A stretch of DNA of 11,617 nucleotides. Origin: Legionella sp. Lineage in GTDB: Bacteria; Pseudomonadota; Gammaproteobacteria; Legionellales; Legionellaceae. Positions 1 through 6,700 of this stretch are shown here, in pieces (position 1 is the stretch's first letter; each line of letters starts with the position of its first letter). The stretch spans positions 1 to 11,617 of the forward strand of contig SCSO01000478.1 in the NCBI GenBank assembly GCA_004297865.1. The letters are read 5' to 3'. Position numbers and translations under genes: made by a program. The notes beneath the pieces were generated by a model that was given only the letters and a program-made list of their open reading frames with translations, was not told the DNA's origin and searched no databases.

Positions 1-1275
1 CAATCCGGAACTCGCCACGACTTGCTTTAATTCTTGCTCACTCAAAGTCCCCATACGCGACTCAGGAGGACGGATCATGCATTGAATTAAAGGGGTTGGC
101 TGCCCTTTGCCATCTAATCCACTCACTAAGGCTTCACCAATTCCTAAGGCAGTTAGGAGCTGTTCTGTGTGATAATGTTCGGAGGGTGGAAAGTTTTGTG
201 CTACTAGTTTCATGGCCTTACGATCTTTCGCAGTGAATGCGCGCAAAGCATGTTGTATTTTTAATCCGAGCTGACTTAACACATTTTCAGGAATATCATT
301 GGGGGTTTGCGTACAAAAAATTAACCCCACACCTTTAGAGCGAATTAATTTTACCATCGTATCTAAAGAACTTAATAAGGCCTTACTAGCGTTATTAAAA
401 ATCAAATGCGCTTCATCAATAAATAAAATCAATTTTGGTTTGTCTGGATCACCTAATTCTGGCAGTTGCTTATAAACATCCGATAATAGTTTCAGCATAA
501 AGGTTGAAAACAATTTAGGCTTATCCTGCATGTCTAACAAACGAAGTATGGAAATAATTCCTAAGCCTTGCGCATTAGTTCTTACCAAATCCGTGACGTT
601 ATAAGCAGGCTCACCAAAAAACCCATCAGCACCTTGAGCTTCCAGCTCAATAATTTTGCGCATGATAGTCCCTATAGATGCTCCAGCCACCGCGCCGAAT
701 TTCGCTTCGATTTTAGCGTTGCCCTCTGGACTTTGCGCAAACTGCAATACACTTTTTAAATCCGCTAGAGTAATTAAAGGCAATTGCTCTGCTTTCGCGA
801 ATTCGAATAAAACCGTGACCACGCCCTCTTGAGTATCATTCACATCTAACATGCGCGAAAATAATAATGGACCAAAATCACTCACTGTTGATCGTAAGGG
901 CACTCCTGTATGGGATTCATTTAAGGTTAAAAACTCTACCGGAAATCCACGAGGAGTATAGGGTATATTTAAATCTTTACTGCGTGCCTCAATAGCCGCA
1001 TTCGCTTCGCCAGGCATAGCTAAACCTGAAATATCGCCTTTAATATCCATCACTAAACTTGGGACACCGGATAAAGACAACTGTTCGCTAAGCACTTGAA
1101 TGGTTTTTGTTTTACCCGATCCTGTGGCTCCAGCGATGAGGCCATGGCGGTTGAAGGATTTTAGCACTAAATTCACTGGGGAATTGGGAATTAAATGTCC
1201 ATCAATTACAATTCCACCAAGAAGTAAAGTAGGCAAATCCCGAACTTGATAGGGGATAAGTAGATCTTCATACAT
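1..1275 (-). CDS. HerA-like / DUF853 (YjgR-type) ATPase, C-terminus beyond the window
   Basis: The minus-strand frame is open from ATG at 1275 to the window edge: 425 codons and no stop. Family members such as E. coli YjgR are about 500 residues, so some 75 C-terminal residues are probably missing. The start is supported by AAGGA about 9 nt upstream. Residues 49-56 are GATGSGKT (Walker A) and 282-290 are LILFIDEAH (Walker B with catalytic Glu and a following His). Residues 320-330 are FCTQTPNDIPE, the polar strand after Walker B seen in HerA/FtsK-type ATPases. The early block GGIVIDGHLI and MDIKGDISGLA near residues 76-86 are also typical of DUF853. These proteins are predicted hexameric ATPases of the HerA/FtsK superfamily; the cellular role of the YjgR branch is poorly defined, so I assign none. 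The gene begins 34 bp after the fur stop on the same strand and could be cotranscribed with it. Confidence 0.93.
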   Translation of the reverse strand, partial: MYEDLLIPYQVRDLPTLLLGGIVIDGHLIPNSPVNLVLKSFNRHGLIAGATGSGKTKTIQVLSEQLSLSGVPSLVMDIKGDISGLAMPGEANAAIEARSKDLNIPYTPRGFPVEFLTLNESHTGVPLRSTVSDFGPLLFSRMLDVNDTQEGVVTVLFEFAKAEQLPLITLADLKSVLQFAQSPEGNAKIEAKFGAVAGASIGTIMRKIIELEAQGADGFFGEPAYNVTDLVRTNAQGLGIISILRLLDMQDKPKLFSTFMLKLLSDVYKQLPELGDPDKPKLILFIDEAHLIFNNASKALLSSLDTMVKLIRSKGVGLIFCTQTPNDIPENVLSQLGLKIQHALRAFTAKDRKAMKLVAQNFPPSEHYHTEQLLTALGIGEALVSGLDGKGQPTPLIQCMIRPPESRMGTLSEQELKQVVASSGL

Positions 1276-1309
1276 GACCAATGTCCTTATTAATGTTCAG
1301 ACTTATTCG

Positions 1310-1720
1310 TTAATTGCAGTTACGACAGATTCCATAAATATTCAACGCATGATCGGTCATTTTGAATTTTGCTTTTTCAGCAATTGTTTTTTGTCGTTGT
1401 TCAATGATGTCATCCACAAACTCTTCGACCAAACCACATTTGACGCAAACCAAATGATCATGATGCTCACCCTGACTTAATTCAAAAACAGAATGGCCAC
1501 CTTCAAAATTATGCCGGGTCACTAAACCTGCGGTTTCAAATTGGGTTAGTACTCGATATACCGTCGCTAAACCTACATCTTCGCCCATTTCAATGAGCGC
1601 TTTATAAACCCCTTCTGCACTTAAATGATGATTAGGTGAGTTTTCTAAAATTTCTAAAACCTTTAAGCGCGGCACAGTGATTTTCAATCCTGCTTCTTTT
1701 AATTGTTGAGTATCTTTCAC
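1310..1720 (-). CDS. fur: Ferric uptake regulator Fur
   Basis: This is a Fur-family metalloregulator: a cytoplasmic dimer that binds Fe(II) and represses iron-uptake genes. The protein has 136 residues from the start chosen here. The N-terminal winged helix includes GLKITVPRLKVLEIL (residues 11-25) and the recognition region GLATVYRVLTQF (50-61). The metal-binding half shows HHDHL (86-90), CVKC (92-95), DHALNIYG (123-130) and a second pair, CRNC (132-135), so both zinc-site CxxC motifs are present. It ends one residue after the last Cys, with no long His-rich tail. The frame can be extended two codons to GTG at 1726, but AAGGAG (minus strand, 1731-1726) would abut or overlap that codon, whereas it lies 5 nt before GTG at 1720. 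The 1720 start also gives the length I remember for Legionella Fur. The gene is divergent from bamE, the order I recall from Legionella. Zur or PerR are less likely from the overall wording. Confidence 0.95.
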   Translation of the reverse strand: MKDTQQLKEAGLKITVPRLKVLEILENSPNHHLSAEGVYKALIEMGEDVGLATVYRVLTQFETAGLVTRHNFEGGHSVFELSQGEHHDHLVCVKCGLVEEFVDDIIEQRQKTIAEKAKFKMTDHALNIYGICRNCN

Positions 1721-1725
1721 TGCCA

Positions 1726-1731
1726 CTCCTT
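1726..1731 (-). promoter_or_regulatory. Shine-Dalgarno site that decides the fur start
   Basis: AAGGAG on the minus strand ends at 1726. It overlaps the first base of the upstream GTG (1726-1724) and is 5 nt from the in-frame GTG at 1720-1718. The spacing fits only the inner start. Confidence 0.7.
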
Positions 1732-1780
1732 AAGATGTATAAAATTGCTGACTATTACAGGTGTCTTTCAATAAATGACA

Positions 1781-1789
1781 TGTTATTAT
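1781..1789 (+). promoter_or_regulatory. Possible extended -10 promoter for bamE
   Basis: TGT followed by TATTAT (five of six matches to TATAAT) forms an extended -10 element. No convincing -35 hexamer lies 16-18 bp upstream, as is common for extended -10 promoters. A transcript from here would begin near 1796, after the first possible ATG (1788), which agrees with translation from ATG 1818. This is a prediction from pattern only. Confidence 0.35.
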
Positions 1790-1817
1790 GGCGAAATTTT
1801 TCATGGTAGGCAAAACA

Positions 1818-2132
1818 ATGCGAATATTAATTCTTCTCATAACTCTCATAGCAAGCTTCACTTTGACACAATGCGCTTCTTACGATTTTGCGCGTCGAGT
1901 AAGGCAACAAGGTAATCTCTTACCCCAATCATCCATCAATCGCCTCAAAATAGGCATGAGCAAAGAAGACGTGGCTATTTTAATGGGCACTAGTTTATTA
2001 AGTCCTATGTTTAATAATAATCGTTGGGATTATGCTTACAGCTGGCGCAAAGGCAGCGGCACATTAACCGTACGCAATGTGAGCTTGTATTTTAACAATA
2101 ATACTTTAGCAAGTATTGAGCATAAGCCATAA
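1818..2132 (+). CDS. bamE: Outer membrane assembly lipoprotein BamE (SmpA/OmlA family)
   Basis: BamE is a small periplasmic lipoprotein of the BAM complex, which folds beta-barrel proteins into the outer membrane. From ATG 1818 it has 104 residues, normal for the family. Residues 1-18 form a signal peptide (MRIL, then a hydrophobic run) before Cys19, the likely lipidated residue. The mature part carries the family signature: GNLLPQSSINRLKIGMSKEDV (interrupted here only by the family's variable positions), then LMGTSLLSP and RWDYAYSWR near residues 55-77. The frame extends ten codons to ATG 1788, but that puts a charged, Met-containing stretch before the signal peptide and has no Shine-Dalgarno; GGTAGG lies 7 nt before ATG 1818. 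Oddity: the residue before Cys19 is Gln (LTQC), whereas lipoboxes normally have Gly, Ala or Ser there. The gene is divergent from fur and convergent with ratB. Confidence 0.92.
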   Translation: MRILILLITLIASFTLTQCASYDFARRVRQQGNLLPQSSINRLKIGMSKEDVAILMGTSLLSPMFNNNRWDYAYSWRKGSGTLTVRNVSLYFNNNTLASIEHKP

Positions 2133-2134
2133 AT

Positions 2135-2162
2135 TGTAGATTGGGTCTAGACCCAACCTACA
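2135..2162. repeat. 28-bp palindrome between convergent bamE and ratB
   Basis: The central 16 bases (2141-2156, TTGGGTCTAGACCCAA) are a perfect palindrome. The outer arms TGTAG and CTACA also pair, leaving one mismatch (A2140 against C2157) that becomes a G-U pair in a minus-strand transcript. A hairpin could form in RNA from either strand. Neither side is followed by a T-run, so a standard intrinsic terminator is not shown. The GTAGGTTGGG...CCCAACCTAC arms resemble palindromic REP-like repeats I have met scattered in many proteobacterial genomes, so it may be one copy of a dispersed element. It may still stop or stabilise the two converging transcripts. Confidence 0.75.
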
Positions 2163-2178
2163 TCTTGCAGGCACGAGA

Positions 2179-2454
2179 TTATTTTTTAACTCTCTTAGCC
2201 TGCAAACGTCTTTTCTCTTTAGGATCCCTAAGCAAAGCCCGATACAACTCCAAACGATCCCCATCTTGCAAAACCCTTTCTAAACTAACTGGTTTTGCAT
2301 AAATCCCGACAACCAATTCTTGCGTTTCAGGGTGCGATAAATAAATACCCGATTGCTTAAGCGCATCGTGGACTATAGCGCCTTCAGGCAACTCCAAGCG
2401 CTGATGCACTATCGTTTGATCCTGAGCGATATAAACCAGCTCAACCCTGACCAT
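2179..2454 (-). CDS. ratB: RnfH/RatB family protein (UPF0125)
   Basis: A 91-residue ubiquitin-like-fold protein of the RnfH family. The family is widely conserved next to ratA; its biochemical role is not settled, so no reaction is claimed. Visible signatures are VRVELVYI at the N-terminus, VVGIYAKPVSLERVLQDGDR in the middle, then LELYRALLRDPKEKRR and a very basic tail ending KRVKK. The frame can be extended seven codons to a GTG at 2475, but AGAGG lies about 6 nt before ATG 2454 and family proteins start at this point. The gene overlaps the end of ratA by 14 bp, so the two are probably translationally coupled. It is the last gene of the esterase–ratA–ratB operon and converges on bamE. Confidence 0.9.
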   Translation of the reverse strand: MVRVELVYIAQDQTIVHQRLELPEGAIVHDALKQSGIYLSHPETQELVVGIYAKPVSLERVLQDGDRLELYRALLRDPKEKRRLQAKRVKK

Positions 2455-2875
2455 ACATAGCCTCTGCACGCTCACAAAAAGAATCCACCATCTTATCTGT
2501 TACTTGTTCAAATACCGGACCAAGTAACATAGAAATCATACGACCAGCAAATTCAAACTCTAAATCAAAGGACACCTGGCAACCTTCATTGACCTCATCA
2601 AAACGCCAAAATCCCTCTAAATGACTGAAAGGACCATCCACTAGACGAATTTCGATCATTTTATTTAATTGTAAATGATTGCGGGTAGTAAAGGATTTAC
2701 TCATTCCTGCCGCACCAATGACCAAAGTTGCTTGAACCTCATCGGCATCACGATGATGCACTACACTTTCAACACAATAAGGTAAGAACTTTGCGTAGTC
2801 TTCAACCCCATTCACTAAATTAAACATTTGCTCGCAACTATAGGGAACGATGCGTGCTTTATTAACGGTAGTCAT
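2441..2875 (-). CDS. ratA: RatA, START/Coq10-domain protein
   Basis: A 144-residue protein made almost entirely of one START-like (polyketide cyclase / Coq10) domain. Typical family blocks are VNGVEDYAKFLPYC (residues 22-35), SKSFTTRNHL (59-68), RLVDGPFSHLEGFWRF (77-92) and a C-terminal helix with LGPVFEQVTDKMVDSF. In E. coli RatA was reported to bind the 50S subunit and block 70S formation; homologous Coq10 proteins bind ubiquinone and assist respiration. Which role applies here cannot be told from sequence. The ATG at 2875 overlaps the esterase TGA in an ATGA arrangement, and the 3' end overlaps ratB by 14 bp, so the three genes are one tightly packed operon. ratA often lies beside smpB in gammaproteobacteria, but smpB is not seen here. 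Confidence 0.92.
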   Translation of the reverse strand: MTTVNKARIVPYSCEQMFNLVNGVEDYAKFLPYCVESVVHHRDADEVQATLVIGAAGMSKSFTTRNHLQLNKMIEIRLVDGPFSHLEGFWRFDEVNEGCQVSFDLEFEFAGRMISMLLGPVFEQVTDKMVDSFCERAEAMYGQG

Positions 2876-3531
2876 TTTATACCCTTTTTAATTTCTTCAC
2901 TTAACCAAAGACTTACATCTTGAACTTCTTGATAACAAACGGAATGTTCCATAGGATATTGGTGATAAGCAATATCTGTATACCCTTGGGCAATTAACCA
3001 ATATTTACTTTTAACAGACCATTCCGGTAAAACCAAAGGATCAAATTGACCCGCTCCCATAAAAAAGGGCGTTTTTTTATCAAGAACTGCGGGATTTATA
3101 TTAGCCAAAGGTAGATAAGCCGATAAAGCAATAACCCCACCCAATGCAGCTTTAGTATGCAAGGCAGTATGTAAAGCCATAGCTCCTCCCTGCGAAAAAC
3201 CTGCTAAAAAGATCTGCGAAGGCTGAAATCCTTCCTTAAATTGAGATTCCATCACATTACGAATAATCTCTTCTGACTCAGTGATACCCGCTTCATCTTC
3301 CCTATCAACCAATTTAACACCTGCAATATCATACCAAGCAGGCATGATCATGCCATTGTTTAAGGTGACTGCGCGCATGGGAGCGTCAATAAAGAGGTGC
3401 CGAATCGCTATTCCATTTATGGTTAACTGATCGGCTAACCCCATCATATCCGAGGCATCTGCCCCTAGGCCGTGCATCCAAATCACACAAGCTTGCGCCG
3501 GTAGCTGCGGCTCTTTTACATAAACGCTCAA
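2872..3531 (-). CDS. Phospholipase/carboxylesterase-family serine hydrolase
   Basis: A 219-residue cytoplasmic alpha/beta-hydrolase of the carboxylesterase / acyl-protein thioesterase family, at its usual length and without a signal peptide. Motifs in order: HGLGADASDM (residues 20-29), the oxyanion-hole loop; APMRAVTLNNGMIMPAWYD (50-68), the family block with the PAWYD end; LAGFSQGGAMAL (109-120), the nucleophile elbow with Ser113; GQFDPLV (161-167) with Asp164; and YPMEHSV (192-198) with His196. The catalytic triad is complete. Substrates are likely short-chain esters or lipid-type thioesters; the natural substrate is unknown. The start is TTG at 3531, with AGGGAG 8 nt upstream; no in-frame ATG lies before residue 19. 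The stop overlaps the ratA start by 4 bp, so the gene heads the operon. TCTCC (3557-3553, minus strand) could pair with the Shine-Dalgarno across a 9-nt loop. Confidence 0.93.
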   Translation of the reverse strand: MSVYVKEPQLPAQACVIWMHGLGADASDMMGLADQLTINGIAIRHLFIDAPMRAVTLNNGMIMPAWYDIAGVKLVDREDEAGITESEEIIRNVMESQFKEGFQPSQIFLAGFSQGGAMALHTALHTKAALGGVIALSAYLPLANINPAVLDKKTPFFMGAGQFDPLVLPEWSVKSKYWLIAQGYTDIAYHQYPMEHSVCYQEVQDVSLWLSEEIKKGIK

Positions 3532-3557
3532 GACTAAGTCTCCCTAAAAAAAGGAGA

Positions 3558-3586
3558 ATTATCGCCAATCAAGGATCCTAACGCAA
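3558..3586 (-). promoter_or_regulatory. Possible promoter of the esterase–ratA–ratB operon
   Basis: On the minus strand, TTGCGT (3586-3581) and GATAAT (3563-3558) are separated by 17 bp. GATAAT matches the -10 consensus at five of six positions and TTGCGT the -35 at three. It lies 26 bp upstream of the TTG start. Predicted by eye only. Confidence 0.4.
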
Positions 3587-3654
3587 GTTGAGGCTTAGGT
3601 TTTGATATAAAACAATAAAATTAGGCAATTTTTATCCAAAAACGCCCAAAAATG

Positions 3655-3683
3655 TTCCATTAAAACCCTTGCTGTGTTATAAT
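3655..3683 (+). promoter_or_regulatory. Promoter candidate of the first large paralogue
   Basis: A perfect TATAAT (3678-3683) is directly preceded by TGT (3675-3677), making an extended -10. TTCCAT lies 17 bp upstream as a weak -35. The box ends 31 bp before ATG 3715. The second paralogue has the same layout (TTCCCA, 17 bp, TATAAT, 30 bp to its ATG). Confidence 0.6.
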
Positions 3684-3714
3684 TGTCTAGTTCGGCTTTA
3701 TTGAGGTCACATAC

Positions 3715-6700
3715 ATGCTACCCTTCACCCTTACTATGCTAGGTACTGATACAGAGTATGTGCCTGAATTAAAAAAGAAAAACGAGAATAAGTTTAAGCC
3801 AAATGGTGAAGTAAAAGATTATCCTAAAGGTGAACCGCTAAGTATCGTTTCTAGCCATATTAAAACCTCCAACACGCCTGTAAGAAAGCCAACTCCAGAA
3901 GTAAATGCTTATTCTGCAAACGAAATTGAAGTCATTACCGGGCCTACAACTACTGGTTCCAATGTAAACGATCGTATTGCTCGAGGTTTAGCAGCCCTAC
4001 TCAAAGCTGTTGCACGCGGCCATAAACCTCTCAATATTATTGCCCATAGTAGGGGTGCCGTTGAAGCCATACTTATTGCTCATGAATTACAATCGGTACA
4101 AAGTGTTATTGACCAATGTGATAATTTAGGTCAAGTCATTACTCATTTAAAAAAACAACAGGATAGTCGTAAGGACAGCAATACTAAGGATATTATTACT
4201 GTATTAAAACAACAGCTTGCCGATGTTTTAAACAATGAAGACTTTTTTAAAGATTTAAAAGCGCAGTGCAAAGAAGCAAGCATCAATTTATTCGCCATCG
4301 ACCCAGTTCCAGGAGATGGAATACTAACGATTACCTGGACAGATAATCGATTTTATAAAATACCTGCAATTGTAAAGAATACCGAGCTTTATTTTTACGA
4401 AAATGAGCGATCCTATAGGGGCTTTACCCCTCTTTGTCCTGAACCAACGTCTCCTGAACAAAAAGTTCGTAAACTGACTTTACCTTTACATCACGGCGGC
4501 GGAGCAGGGAATAATGCATCTCAACAAAGACAACATATCCATGTCTTAGCTAAAGAACAAGGTCTAGAACAGAAAGGTAAAACAACACACGTAGCAAAAT
4601 TACTAATTTTCAAACTCTTCGATTTTTTAGGTCGTACAGGCGTCGAATTTAACGACCTAGCACTTTTTGCAGAAGGAAGAGCTTTAGGTAGAACTTTATT
4701 TTCTAACGGAAAAACTGAATTACCCCAGAATTTCAGTTCTATATATCGCAAACTTTACGCTAAGATTTTTGATAATCGTCACATTTATAATCTATTCAAT
4801 GCGACCTGCTACCCAGGTATGGGCGTAGTCAAGGCGCGTCGCTTACTTCGTAATGAAAGTTACGGTAATTTGCATGACATATTTACCTTAGGTACTACTT
4901 ATATCAATGAAGAACATGCTGAATTGATGCGTGAATATTTCTTGAATAAATTTAAATTCGATGCGACAAAATCCTCGCTAAAAGAAATGCTGCAAAAAAT
5001 CACTGAAGAATTACAAGATACTATAAAAAAATTAGGTGCGGAGCAGGTTGCTGATAATGCCCCAGCTTCTGCTACATCATCGGATAAGGATCCACTGACC
5101 CAATCTTATGTAATCTCTCCTAAATTATTAATTGAACCCGCGGTTATTCAGGATTTTCTGCAAGTTTTTGATCAGACTGTAGCTCGTATTAGTGAGCTTT
5201 ATCTTAACAATGACTGGATTAGTTCAGACGCCAAACAAAAAGAAAAATTAGAAACCTTTGCTTTGTTCACAAAAATGGTTACTGAATTAGGAAACGCACT
5301 TAATTCCCCAAAGGCACCGGTCGCATCCTTTGTAGAAAAAACTTTACAGCTAATTCGCAAAGGCCTGCAAATTACCATCAGTCAACAATTTGAACTATAT
5401 CATAGGGAATTAAATTGGCTTATCAATATACCGGCAGATCCTCTTAAGAGTTTCATCAATGAATTAGTGTTGAATCTCAAAGACATTGCAGACAAATCGC
5501 AAACGGATGAGACGGTCAAGGCTATTTTTGAAGATCCAGAATTTTTAAAAGCACCCAAAAAAATGGAGTTCATCTGGAAGGAATTAAGGAAGCGGTTAAA
5601 CTCTGAAAAATTTAATAATGAAGTGTCTCTTGAGATTTTAAAAACCGAATTTGATCAATTTTATAGCCATGATTTTGCGACCTATGAAAAACTGTATGTA
5701 AAAATTCAAACGTTCATTGCAGATGCTCGAGCATTAACTCGAGTAGATGAACAATTAAAAGCACCCTTTGCCATATTAGAATCCCAAATTCATAGCAAAC
5801 TGCCAAAATTAATTGATACTGCAGCCCGACGATTTTATTCTAATATTACTATTGCTTCGAGAGAAACCCTTCTGAAAGAGGATTTCCAAGGCGAAGTTGT
5901 ACGACATGCAATCCAAAAGTACAATGCACAGGATCCCACGGTCGAACATGTGCAATCGCTTAAAAATCAACTAGCTCTTTTAAGCAAACGACATACAGAC
6001 GTTGAAGAAGAATTAAAGCAGTCCTTACAAAGAGAAAGCGTACTCAGAGTACAGCAGAAAACCCTTACGCAACAGGTGAAAGAATTACAGGATAAATCCC
6101 TTCACGATCGTACAGTTATTGCGAGTTTAAGTCTTAGCATTAACCAAGCAAAAGAAGACATCCGTGCATTAGAGTCCTCTTTGAATGAAGAAAGGCAACA
6201 AGTAGCTCAGCTTAAAGAAAAACTCCTACGTTTAAATCAAAAGCACGATGAAATTGCCCAGCAGTTGGCTCAAGCAAAGCAAAGTGAAGCAGATCTTAAA
6301 ATAGAAAATGCTACTTTAGTAGCCGAGCGTAATGCTCTAATTGCCAGTCTTCAACAGAATGAAGCAGGAGTAGTAAATTTAAAAGATCAGCATGCGCAAA
6401 CACAAGCTCAAATCAATGCCGAGAAAATTGCTCTTAATCACAGAATCACTCTTTTAGAGCAACAGCTTCGTCAAGCGCAGACAGATAATCAAAACTCTGC
6501 TCGATACATCACTTTACTTGGGCAAAAACTCAGAAAATGGGTTTCAACCGGACATGCGCAAAATGTAAAAATAGAACAATCTGAAAGACAAATCAGTAGG
6601 CTGGTGCACAAACTCATGGGCTGGATTAATATCAGCTCAGATCGAAAAAGCCAAATAGAGGAATTAGAGTATAAAAATGACGATTTGCTTTTAAATACGC

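Noticed and set aside
568..759. 63-residue plus-strand open frame
   Set aside because: It is antisense to the HerA-like ATPase frame, which has clear Walker motifs; no ribosome site or recognisable product.
1274..1480. 68-residue plus-strand open frame
   Set aside because: It lies antisense to the 3' end of fur and has no family signature.
1771..1789. Possible Fur box in the fur–bamE gap
   Set aside because: The AT-rich imperfect inverted repeat matches the 19-base consensus at only about 8 positions, no better than chance in this base composition.
1788..1817. Longer BamE start at ATG 1788
   Set aside because: No Shine-Dalgarno, it would add a non-signal-like decapeptide before the signal peptide, and a candidate -10 box overlaps it.
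2133..2178. Intrinsic bidirectional terminator
   Set aside because: The palindrome lacks a T-run on either side, so only a repeat is called, with termination left as a possibility.
3386..3568. 60-residue minus-strand open frame
   Set aside because: It overlaps the esterase N-terminus in another frame; the esterase has a full triad and a good ribosome site.
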